DNA of 62,000 nt from Acanthaster planci. Its lineage: Eukaryota; Echinodermata; Asteroidea; Valvatida; Acanthasteridae. The DNA is taken from the NCBI RefSeq assembly GCF_001949145.1, contig NW_019091546.1:246795-308794 (forward strand). The letters are read 5' to 3'. Positions 12,751 to 25,300 of the stretch are shown one piece after another; position 1 is the stretch's first letter, and every line of letters starts with the position of its first letter. A program made the position numbers and the translations under genes. Under the pieces are notes generated by a model. That model was not told the origin of the DNA and searched no databases. It was given only the letters and a program-made list of their open reading frames with translations.

Positions 12751-13354
12751 GGTCCAATGGATTAGTCTGGCACTCCGCACTTGCTACAAATGCTAGGGCT
12801 AGGAAAGAGGGGGTGATTTGGTAGCAGACGTTGTTAAAGGGACTTGCTACTTCTTTTTCATGAAGTAGTTACCAGAGAAACGGATTCGATATAAGCCAAA
12901 TACTCGGATATTCTTGTGGTGTTCTGTTGTTATTCCTGATATTAGTGATTCTCTGTGGAGCATACGGTGCGTGTAGGAAATTACTCGGCAAGCTTAGAGC
13001 TACATTTAAACACCAATGCCCATGTCTAAATTATTCTGGCTACGACTAGCTCAATATGATAAGCGCGCGTACTTGAGGAAGCCGCTAAGTAGAGGCTGTA
13101 TTAAGTCCCATAGACCTGTATGTTGCTGATACACCTGTATGTTGCTGCCAGCCGTAACCTATTAATTGTTATTGCCGGCAGTCCACACGTATCAGGTCTG
13201 GAAACCGACTCTTTACATCATAGTGATCTACAGGGCCGGGCTAGTAGGATCACTTGGAAGGTCAGTGAGTACGCTGCGACTTCGTGTTGTCGACAAGAAA
13301 CCCCTCAAATTTCCTGAAGTTGCTCACTCTATTTGGCAACGAATCAATGAAAAG
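12748..13354. promoter_or_regulatory. Shared head-to-head promoter interval of TMEM101 and TBC1D9
   Basis: Only 607 bp separate the two divergent start codons, so both 5' UTRs and both core promoters must lie here unless an unseen upstream non-coding exon exists. No TATA box is placed suitably for either gene. The reading frame upstream of the TBC1D9 ATG remains open for some distance, but the family N-terminus fixes the start at 13355. Confidence 0.6.
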
Positions 13355-16300
13355 ATGTGGGTGAGGCCAGAGGAAGTTCTGCTGGCAAATGCTTTGTGGT
13401 AAGTATTTTGCATGGTTATAAAACCGTAACAAGACAGCAGTGAAAAATCATGCTTCGACAGTGTTCTTGTCAGTGGCCATGATGGTGAGTTCTACATGTA
13501 GTTCTGTCTATCAATGATCTGATATTGGTTTTCTATGAATGATGACGACCCAAAACTTAATCTTGTTAAGTTCAAAGGGGTGGGGCCTGGTTTTAGTTTA
13601 GCTTCTTTAAAAAAACATTCTACGAAATCATGGGAATTGTGTGAGTCATGACTCACATGAGTGGGGACCCTGTCATGCCTACGGGATCAGGTCAACTCGG
13701 ACCCAAACCAACTCGGACCCATTCCAAGACGGACCCATGCCAACTCGGACCCAGGACCAACTCGGACCCACGCCAACTCGGACCCAATACTGATTCGGAC
13801 CTACGACCAACTCGGACCCACCCTGAGTCAACTCGGACCCAACCCCAGGAGCGTGATTAACTTGTTGCATGATAGCATGTACTCTCAATAACTGTTAGCT
13901 GTGTGATAGCTTGACCAATCACAACAAAGCACCTGTCTTTCCTTTTGTTTTCCTGACCCTATCCAAATGAAAGCTGAGCTATGATTGGTCATTGGAATGG
14001 AAGCAAATTGGACCAATCACAGTGCAGCTTTCATCTATGGGTGACAGGAAAACAAAAGGAAAGGAATGGTACATGTACGTGTAAGTTGGCAAAATCAAAA
14101 CAGCCCAAATGTGTTTATGGGAGTTTGTACATTGCTGTCTGAAAAGTTACCGTATATAAACCTTACAGTTCTGGAAGTACAGAACACCCCTAAAGGAACA
14201 TAAAGATCATCTTCCTGGAGCTTATTAGTGAGTCGTTCTAAGTATGATTGTGGCTTTGCAGTATTGATTATAATCAGGACTGCTTTTAGGCAGGCGCGTG
14301 GTAAAAGCATCTTAACTTGTATTTTCCTCTCTGCAGGATCACTGAGCGCGCCAATCCCTACTTCGTCCTGCAGCGTCGCAAGGGCCATGGGGGTGGAGGT
14401 CTGACATCACTGTTCATCGGCACGCTGGACTCGGTGTTAGACTCCAAGGCTCTGCCGTACCGCATCCTTCATCAGACCCCCAGCTCGGAAGTTAGCTACA
14501 GTACGTACATGTATGAATGCCCACGGGAAACTCATAAAGGCCGGTTCATGTACACGTACATACATGTACATGTTCTTCAGGCAAATGATAAGTGAAGTGA
14601 ATTTCACATCGCACTATGTTTGTCAGATTTCACCTTTGTTGAAATGTGTTTACCTTTTGCAAATCTGATGTCAAAAACTTGTATTCTTGCTTGCCTTCCT
14701 GCTGAGTGTCCACCAGCCTTGAGGCTGCAACTTGTAACTACCCTGTGTGATCCAATAATTGTTTCCGGTTCTTATAAACTCAAAAAGCAGAAGTTGCCTT
14801 TCCTGAGATCCTCAAAGGATGATACTAATGCGTCCTTTCAATACCTTCCACCCATGTACTGTATAGAGGGTTTGCATGGCTGCCATCTTGTAGGCTAGTG
14901 CTTTTGTTCCACAAGGTGTGTACATACATGTACATGTAGGAGATTTCCCTATGGAACTAAAGAACTGCCCTGCAAGATGGCTACCCCGCAAAGCCTCAAT
15001 ACATTTCAATCGCTGCAAATTTGAGTTTGTCGTGTCTGCTGCATTGTTCCACATGTGCCTAGTGTGAATTTTTACGTTCAAGACATTGTTGGCCGTTCTT
15101 TCACCTTTGGTGTGGAGGATTCAGGACTGTGACAAGTACAAAAAACCGTATTACAGCCTTTATCCGATACTTCAGCACGCTTTTCTTGAAACTACGGTAA
15201 GAGAAGTTTTCAGTGACCCAAAGTTGAAAAGTAACAATTCCTTGTCTTTAATGTTGGCATTCATATGAAAGTTTACTAGAGCATGTACAGAAATGGCATG
15301 TACATGTATGTGGGTAATTCCAGGAATTAGGGTTCCAAAAGTGTGATATTTTTGTGTCCCTGTTTACATCTGACCTTTGTTTTTTGACATGGAAATATCA
15401 CCGGAATCGATTTCAAACTACATATATTACTATTTGTTTGGCAGGTACAGTACATGTAATTTGCATGAATTCATCACTCTTGGAAATTAAATTAGAAAAT
15501 ATCTACTGAACTTACAAAATCATATGTCAGATGTGAAAGGGCCACGAAAAAACCCCAAAAAACTGGACCCCTAAATTCTGTAATTACCCATGTGCTCATA
15601 CAATGTAGTCGCACGCGCATGGAGATTTGTACTGCTACGTCATACATGTATATTGAAACAACTTTGCCAACCAGTGGTAGTAATGTGCATGCGCCTGTGG
15701 TTAGTTTATGGGGAAAGGTCCTTTGGGAGCCCGTAATTTCTATTTTTTGGTAAATACAATGTACCTGCATGTACATTTACTTGCTGTGGTACTGATGCAA
15801 TAGAGACCATTAGAAATAGTGAGTGTACTGTACATGTACAGGTGTATAGTACAGTGCATGGTTGCAGCTTAGAAAAAAATTGTTACAGTGTAGATACCGC
15901 TGAATGACAGCTTCATGTCATTATTTTATCCTACAGGTACACGCTGTGAGCAATGTTCACTTCACATGCTTGCTTATAAAAAGACACAGGTTTTTGAAAT
16001 ACATGTAACTGCACCAATGAGTCATATTACCACCCAGTCTTTGCAAAATGTATTCCATGTCATTCCATTACAAATGGTCCCTACTCCTGAACGTGCCCGT
16101 GTACACATACACCTGTACATTGTCATTGAAGCTTTGTTTTCTGTCCCAACCATGACTACAGCTGTCGCCACCGCCGTCCACAAGAGGGAAATCTTTGTGC
16201 ACTGGGAATGGCTAGAGCAGAACCTCATGGAGACATTAGGTGAGCTATGGCTGTGCTACAATTGACTCGGATATGGCTAGGAGTTACATGGACATCTTTG

Positions 16301-19300
16301 GAAGCCACTGGTTGAAGCCTCTCCTAGCCATGGCTTCAGGTGATACATACTGTCCCAAGCAGTCTTGGCATATTTGCAGCAAAATTTGAAGCAAAAGCCA
16401 GCTGGCCGAGTGGTCAAGATGTCTGCACTGTAAGTAAGGGGCCTGGATTCAAGTCCAAAATGAGCGATTTGAGGCAGTACAAGTTATAAAGTGTGAACTC
16501 GACATGCATCCTGCACAAGTTAGTGAACACTGGTGATAACGTCTTTTGCAATTCTATTGCAGGCACCTTTGAGGCCGAAGAGGACATCACAGAGTTTGTC
16601 AAGTGTAAAATCGAAAGTCTTGTGGCCGTGATTGAAACGGCAGATGAGGGCCCAAAGGAAGGTAGGCATAACAGTGCCTTTCCTAGCACGGTTAAAGGAG
16701 ATATACTATATATTGACTGGCCTGAGGGGGGATATAACTGGAGGAATTGCAATCGCTGTAAAAACAGCAGTCAATGAAATGGCAAGACAAGAGCACAAGG
16801 CAAGATGGTGACAAAGTCCTGCCAAATGCCAAAGGTTGTGAACATACATAATATGTGACGCGAGCATATCATGGGGGAATAATAGGTTCTAGAAATGGTG
16901 ACCGGCATGGGAGACGAGCGTTCCTTGGCAGTTTTTTATTCTGGTTGGCTAAAGTGTGGTCACACGGGGGATCACCGGTTGGCAAGTCTGTGCCTCTCTT
17001 GGTCCTGTCAGTGACCAAAAGATGGTCCAGTTTTCCTTTGGCTTTTGACCTAGAGAAATACCATCAAGCCTCTTGTCATCATACCCTTTGGGATATAGAC
17101 ATGCACTAGTGACCTCATTGCCAGTCAATATATCTGCACTGTTACATATCAAGCTTTTTAATAGGCAAGGAAAATATTGACCAGTTTCATAAGTGATATA
17201 ATTGCATGTATGTCGTATTTGTTTTTTTGCAAATTATTCAAGAAGCTCCATAGAGTCTGTGACACGTTTAGGGCTATTTGTTTCCTGAAGGTAATACTGT
17301 GTTTATATTCTTACCTTCAAAACTATTTTGCAACTTGCAGTTGATGAGGAAAGCAAAGCCTTCAAGTCTGCGTGTGAAAAGTGGCACCGGCTCTTCAAAG
17401 TGCCAGAGGACGAGAAGCTCGTCAACTGTAAGTTTGTCAAACAATTTGCCTTATCTGTCTTATGTCGACTGTTCTTCAACCTATTTCTCTGTCGTGTCAG
17501 CCTCTGTGTGAGTCTTGTCTCCCGCCTCTCTCAACAGACTACTCCTGCAGCTACTGGAAGGGTAAGGTTCCCCGGCAGGGCTGGATGTATCTCAGCGTCA
17601 ACCATCTCTACTTCTACTCGTTTCTGATGGGCACAGAGGCAAGACTATCCATACGATGGACAGATGTCACGGTACGAATTACAAGTTGCTGTTTAGTGTA
17701 ATTTGTACACGGGGAGTCAGGTTGGCAAGGTAGTTCTTTCCTCGCCTTCCACCCCTGTGGTCCCAGGTTCGATTCCCGGCCCGTCCACATATGGATTGGG
17801 TGTTCAGGCCCTACCTGACTCCGTAGGTTTTACCTAGAACATTCCTCTGGGGTTTTCCTCCTACCTCTAAAACTGTAACTGCTTCTTACTGTCTCCTCTT
17901 TACTGATTTTGGTGAATATGGGTCGTTTGGCGGCTGCCCGAGGCGTCCTTGTATGCCATCGGCTCAACCATGTTTGAATGTGTTCATTGTTCCATGCTTA
18001 ATGTCTTCATTTTACAGCGCATTTGAACATATCTTTATGAAATTTGCGCTTTATGAATGAATAAATTATTATTATTATTACACTGCAAAATGAATAAGTG
18101 TTAACTAATTACACTGTTATTTAACACTTAGCATGTGCCATGAATCGCATGGTCTAGCAACGTTTCTTTAACCCTCCTATGGCGTAACAGCACAGATATG
18201 CATGAATTCCTACAGTCACTCTTCTGCATGTGTTTTCTATGTGGAACACAAATATGCACAGGTTCAATGTGCATACAGTCGGTTGCTGTGTCCTCTTCAC
18301 TGCAGTTGGTTTACTGCACAATTTATGCACATAAAACAGTGAGGCACAGTTGTTGGACAGCACAAAAGTGCAATCTGATATTCCTGTGTTGGATAGTTGG
18401 TGCAGAGTACAAAATGCCACAGCTGTGCATCGTGTTCAGCAGAGTAATTGACCCAAAGAGTCACTTCAGCACAGGAGGGTTTAAGGTGTAATCAAAGCAC
18501 CTACCCCCCCCCCAAAAAAAACAGGCCATTTTCAAATGGATGTATACTGCCGACCAATGAAATTCATCAATTTTTCATGTCCGTAACATCACCGTTTCAT
18601 ATTAGAGTCATAAGCTTGTGTAACACTGTTACCCCACATTACCATTTGTGAGCAAGAGGCAACCATGCCAAGTATTAATATATCTGACACACGATTGGAC
18701 ATGTAGCATTGGAATAGTTGTCTGTCAACTGCCAAGAAAGATTACAAGAGTGCGTGTCAATTTTCAGCCATGCTTTTTCAATCAAAGACCTTTGTTACTG
18801 TCTGACCCCCCATACCATCATACCCAATATTTTGGAAGGTAATATGTGACCCGCTCTGCAAAAGAGGGTAATAAGTTGTGCAATTCCAAAATATAATATG
18901 GCCTGTTCTATTTGGAGAGGGCAAAATGTCTTCAAAAATGTGATTTTTGTGTTTTCAGAATTAGGGTACTGATACAATACTGATCAATACAGATGAAAAA
19001 TTGATCGTGTTTCCAAGTGCTACACTTTCTGAGCTTTTTCTCAAAAAGTGCTTTTATTGAATTCGAAAGTGTGGATATACAAATGTCTAAATACCTCTGG
19101 AATGCAGCGCACTCTAGGGGTCATTCCTTTATCTAATTGTAGCTTTTGACGTACTCAATCCAGCCATGTCAAAAACTGATAACCTGAATCTGGCAACTTG
19201 TTACCCATTTTTCTAAACCAGTCACATATAAGGATCTATTCACCAGTGTGAAATATTTGGGCTACGTAAAAAGGAGGGGGTGTTAAGTTTCTGGAAGCAA

Positions 19301-22300
19301 CACTTGCCTGCTTAAGTTGTTGCCTGTCCAAAGTTGTTTTGCCTGTTTGATATTTTATTCGCCCGTCCAAATTTGTTTTTACCTGTCCAAAGTTGTTTTG
19401 TCAGTCCAAAATTATTTCCACCTGTCAAAAATAGTGTCTATCAATTATTATTTTGCCTGTCCAAACTGTGTATACCTGTTCTCATGACAGGTACATGTTG
19501 ATACATGTAGGGCACTATAAGAAACACCATTTCACTGTTGTTTTCCTTGACACTTCTTCTGCCGCCTTTCCACGAGCAGCACCTGGAGAAGAGCAACGCT
19601 GTCATCTTCCCAGAGAGCATCAAGCTGTCGACGCGGGACCAGGACTATTACTTCTCCATGTTTGTCCGCCCCATCGAGACCTTCAGTTTGATGGAGCAGC
19701 TGGCCAACCTGGCCATGAGGCAGCTGCTGTCGGAGGAGGGCTTCGAACAGGACAAGGACCTCCCACCGATAACCAAAATCAGGTAATGGAGGCTCAAGTG
19801 CTTCACTACTCCTTGACATGTATGGTGCACTAGTTATGCTAAAGGTTGTCTCAAGTACTATCCAAAGTATCATACACATCAGTTTTGGTGTCAAGTCCAT
19901 CACAAGTCCCCTCGAGTAACTAACGGGGTGAACAGTGACAAAAAATCCTTTTGTCACAGCTCATTTGAATAGCTTGTTATTTGGCTTAAGACTGGATGAT
20001 TTTGTGATGGACTAGCAGGGACTTGTGATGGACTTGAATACAACACCGATACACGTCTCTTCTGTCAACTACACTGTTTTTGTGAATGGCACCTATTTTA
20101 CTTGAGCCGAGTGACTCATACAAGGTGGGGGGAACCTGGATCATTATCATTTCAGTAAAAAGAAGAAGAAAGTCTCGTCTCTGAAGAGAGATCTGGATGC
20201 CAGGCTTCGGAGTGAAGCCTACAGGTGGGTGAACAAAACAAATTTAAGAGTTTCGTTTGAAAAGCCCAATGACGCCAATTCCACAAACATCTAATCAAAT
20301 TAATGAATTTTGTTTGAATGATTTAAATTCTTTAGGAATTAAAGCATTGAAATATTATTAAGAGAAGACATGAACAGGCTACATTTTGCACAAATTAATT
20401 GATTTCCTGTTTAAGTGTATTTTTAGCATATTTAGAAAAAAAAGTGGAATATAAATTTGTTTTGTCTTTCAAACTCGTCATTTGGACAGCCTCAAAGACC
20501 CAGGACTGAATGTCCAAAATCTGACACATCTTCACATCGGTAGTTCCTCAGATTTGATCTCACGAAAGTCCATAACCTGCACAACAAAAAATGTAACTTT
20601 CAATAATCTAAATTTTGCTTGGTGTTTACAGCTTCACTGAATGGTAGCAAATGTCTCGGTTTTGGTTTTCACTCAATCACTGCAAATGTCTTGCTGTTGG
20701 TTTTATGGGTTTTTTTAGTGATTGAGGTAACCCATTTTCAACCCCAATCTAATGCACCATAGAAATGCACCTGTAACCGAGACATTTGTCCACACCTCTC
20801 CCAACAGGCAGGTGTTCCGTCTTCCAACCTCGGAGAAGCTGGACGGTCACGTCCCCTGCACCCTCTGGACACCCTACAACAAGACCCACGTCAACGGCAT
20901 CCTCTACCTGTCACGTAACTACATGTGCTTTGCCAGCCGAGTAAGTGCTCAACCCCAGCAGTCTTTAAGGCTGTGCCCAATATACATGTACCTGGCTCAT
21001 AACTCTGTCAATGGAAGCCACTAATGAGCGACTATGGCTCTGTCCCATAGCTGTATGTGTAATGGCAGGATGTAGCCAGAGTGACTGAAATGCTGCCATC
21101 TTTTGGGGTGAATGAGGATTTTGTAGGGATGCTATTGTTGGGGTTACAACAAATTGAAATTCAAACCTAGTGTTGCTGTAATCTCAGAAATTCATTTTAT
21201 TAATAGTTGTGATTGAAATAAAGGAATAAATACGTACTTGGCCAGTCTTAAATTTGCGTTTAAGACCAGCACAGGAGAATGGACCCAACTAATGCCCTAG
21301 CCACACCCATTGATAAATAGATGATGTTTCCAACGATTTTGTTCTAGAATTTTACTTCCATTTGCCCGAAAGCCAGGTCCATTTTATGGAACATTCCTCG
21401 TGCAAATTGTTCAATTGGCACGTGTTGCAAGCCGCATGCACACAGACGCATGACCAAATAATATTGATTACACTGTCTTGTATCAAATGTTAATGTACTA
21501 TCAAGTTGTACGTTGTTGAATAGGGAGACTGAGATATTCATGAATTTGATATAAAGTTGAACTGATGGTGTCTAATATTATTTTTTTCAAAATTAGCCAA
21601 TCATTGGCAACCGTTCCTCTCATTGTTGTAGTCAAGTGCATTGCAAGTCTCTCCGCGAGTCCAGTCACAAGCCTGTTCAAGACCAGTCTTTAAATAACAC
21701 GACCAATGATTTTGGTCCCAGTTCAGTGGAATAACTTGTGACCCGGCTGAAGACTGGATGACTTGTGATGGTTTCGCAGGGACTTTTGATGGACCCAACA
21801 TTGACAATGCTGCCTCATCACCACTTGCGACTCTGGGTCCAAGCAGACATGCACCGTATTGCTCTTGATGGGTATTAAAAATAAACGTCGAGAAAAACGA
21901 AAGCATATCCTCTATTGGGACACAGGATCAGCACCATCCACACTTTTGACAGTTGTCACGACGAAACATGCATCGCTGTTCTCTTTTTCATTTTTTTCTG
22001 TGATCACTTGCAGCTCAAGAATCTTGTGTACGTCGTGATCCCAATGCGTGAAGTCACGGTCATCGAAAAGGTGGAGAATTCATCGGTGATCCAGAACGGA
22101 CTGCACGTGTCGACAAGGTCAAAGGTAACCCCTGATCTCCATAAGTCTTCACAGCCCTGAATCCCCCCGCCACAGATGAAAGGAATTGATGACGGTTAGG
22201 GTTAACATCGAGTGAGTCAAGTCCTAAAGTTGTCCTTTTGAAGTGTTGTTAGGCCTACCTGAATTATAGTGGAGTGTGTTTGGATGATTTATAAAGTCAT

Positions 22301-25300
22301 CAGTGTGTCCAAACCAAGGGAATTCTTGGAAGAAAAATTTGTAGCATTTTTTAACATTTTTGAAGAAATTGAGTGGTCGTGAATGACACTTTGGCATATT
22401 TTAGGCAGAGTTGAAATGCAATTTCTGACTGTGCTGTTCACTTAGATTAAGAATTTTTTGGTGTGACTAATTTTTTTTCTCATTTAAGATGACCATCCTG
22501 TTTGCATCGCTGAAGGACAGAGATTTCTTGGTCAGCCACATTGCAGATTTCCTCTCCAAAACCACTGAAAACACAAGGTAAAATGACCTTGAAGGAGGCT
22601 CGTCGACCTTTGCATGGTTGCCTAATACACTTCGAAACGGCTCTGTCCATAGCATAGAAAGATCTCATTTGAATGGAAAGAAGTGAGAAAACAGTACATG
22701 TAGATACTTATGACGGTACGGTGTGATGATCGTCTTCAAGCAAAGGACTTCAAGAACAAGTGGGACTTTGTTCTGAACCAGATCAGAACACACTGATGGA
22801 AAGAATGAATGATTGACTGCTGGTTATTGAATCATCTTATTCAGTCACCAGTCTTTCTAACCGGTCTTTCATTGCACTGAGGAAAACTTCCTACAGTAGA
22901 TGTATTTTGAGGTTTAGAAGAGTTCAAAGCATTATTGATAAAGTGGAGACCTGGGCAAATTGTACAAAGCAGGTGCCTTCTGAACTAAGTTAACAAGAAG
23001 AATCCTTCTTGACATTTTCTTAAGCCAAAACTGGAAGATTAAGAAGGAACAAGAATTTTTTATTTTTTTTTTGGGTAGGCATCGAAGCGACAGCCTGTCG
23101 GTCAGTTCCAGCAGCAGCACCAGCTTGATTGAGATGCCAGCCAACCACAGGCCTCTGGCACAAATCAGCAGCAGCCTAGGGAGCCTCGGCAGCACTGGCA
23201 GCAATGCCAGCATTAAATCAGGTAGGCAATAACGTCCAATACGTCACTATAATTCAGTCAGATATGGAGCAATATCCAATACAACACCAGAGTACAATCA
23301 GGTGGGGAACAATGCCTGATACAACACCAGCATCCAATTGGATGGGGGACACTATCAAATGCAACATCATTTCATTAAATTCAATATCCGGAACTTTATC
23401 AGTGACCATTTGCAATTCTATTTTGGAATTAGGCGAAGTACAGAACCCATTTGTGTGACCTGGAAATATTCCAGGCTCAGTTTGTCAAATGAATGCATTT
23501 TGGTACAATTTGTTACAGCAAACCTACCATATGCCTTTGAGCAGGTTGGTTCCAAGATAAAACAAAAAATCAGACCAAAATGGACTTAATTGGCTGCTAT
23601 TGAATGCCATTGGAAAATTTAATAACATTTCTGATGGAAATTTTTGGGAAGTTCAGCATTTTTTTATTAAATACAATGCTATAAACCGTTCCAGAGTCCT
23701 CCTTGAATAACCTCTGTATCTGCATTTTCTGCGTCTGTTAATCCTTAACTTTGTTCCGTTGGTCTCAATCTGATTGTCCCCAAGACCTTTAACCCGCAAA
23801 ATGCCGACACATAATCTGTGAACTTTCCTTGCAAGAATGAGCCAGCTTGGTGCTTGGTGTATGGCTGCTCTGATAGGACAGACTATCGCGCGCACGTATA
23901 GCTGTCCCATCCACTTTTAATCCTGGAGTAGGTGTGCTAAAACAATCTCCCCCCCCCTGCCATTTATGTATCAAACACAAAAAAGGCCAAAGACCCAATA
24001 TAGAATGACCTCACACTGTGTTCACCCATGCACTTTCCCAGGGAACTTGAAGGATCCTGCCCTACATGTAGCTCACCGTCATAAGACGTGCAAACGTAAA
24101 CAATTTCAGAGGTTGATATCAGTACACCTGTTGTACCATTGTCCCTTTGTATGCCAGCTCCACCATGCATGATACTAGTCAGTTAATGTAGTACACTAGC
24201 AAGGAGTACGGTGGACAAGGTGGATGTTGAAGTAAACAGCACCCGTAGAGCTACTAATAAGTTATCTGTATACCGGTATTTCTTGCCTGCTGAATGTCAT
24301 TTTCAACATCAACCCAACCTCCCCCCTTTCCCTTGCAGATACAAATTCTGTGCCCTTGATGCGATTGACCTATTGCTGTTGATTAGCATTAGTCAAATCA
24401 CTTGGAATTTTCTGTCAGCCTGACAAATGAACAGATATGCAAGTCACTTCCCTTTGGTGTGGGTCCTAGTGTGAACGTATCCTTGTACATGTGGCCCAGT
24501 TATCCTTGAGGCAGGGGGTCCCCTGGTGAATATCATGTGATTTTCCAGACCACGAACAAGCAGAACAAAGTCCAAACACATGCGATCCGCTGGCGGCACG
24601 TGCATCCACCGGGCTTGCTTGTTGACATGCAATGCGCAAATGCAATCAACAGGATGCACTGCACGGGTTTCATGCTCGGTAGTAACTCTGCCGCGCATGA
24701 TTCGTCTAGAGGGGTGTTACATAGTAATGCAGTTCATACGTCGTGTATGGTACATAGTGAGACAACTTTGGATTGCTGGGCGGGTTTGTACAGCAAACGC
24801 TTTGAGAGTATGTGCGGAACCCGCTGATGTCGGCAGTGGTGACTCAGATTGTGCATTCCACACAAGGTCGCATGTTCCAGTTTGTCCAAAGGGCGGGGCC
24901 AACTCGCCATAGAGGGATCCCAATACGACGTTTTTAGCGTCGATCTGCGCACTTCCGCGTTTGAAAACGAGGCTGTATGTGTCAGCTTCAGTTCTTAATT
25001 CGATCAGATGATTGAAAGTAAGGAGTTAAGACACAAATACACAAACGTATGTTAAATTCAGACTTCTCAGGCTGCACATTTTTGTGGAAGAGTCTTTCAG
25101 GATGACTCGACATGTGAAATAAAAAGAAAAAAATAACGGCAATTTACCACGAACTAACGTACCTGTGATGGACGTGTATCTGCATGTGCAGTTGGCGTGG
25201 TTTAAACTGATGTGACATCACACATACGAACCGGATACTGCATGTACTATGTTGACTCCGCGGGCGTGCGCGACTACGCTCAACACAGAGAGCCTCGGTT

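Larger units (their letters stand above)
13355..17427 (+). other. TBC1D9: TBC1D9 exons 1-5, N-terminal region
   Basis: Coding exons: 13355-13398, 14337-14500, 16162-16239, 16563-16661 and 17341-17427. They encode [15 protein letters not shown], then [20 protein letters not shown], then [13 protein letters not shown], the motif [14 protein letters not shown] and [11 protein letters not shown]. All are recognisable against the vertebrate TBC1D9 N-terminus. The start ATG has A at -3 and gives exactly the family N-terminus. Confidence 0.9.
17538..20224 (+). other. TBC1D9: TBC1D9 exons 6-8, GRAM domain 1
   Basis: Exons 17538-17671, 19580-19782 and 20156-20224. They encode [33 protein letters not shown] and [14 protein letters not shown], the first GRAM fold and its C-terminal helix, then a Lys-rich link ([17 protein letters not shown]). 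Matches to the family are close and continuous. Confidence 0.9.

Noticed and set aside
13648-13891. Repetitive ORFs with SDP/QLGP-type peptides on both strands
   Set aside because: They are translations of the CAACTCGGACCCA minisatellite; open frames arise from unit length.
24537-24952. Overlapping ORFs of 68-110 codons in the TBC1D9 intron
   Set aside because: No splice-site and phase combination joins them to exons 12 or 13 and composition is not protein-like; probably repeat-derived.
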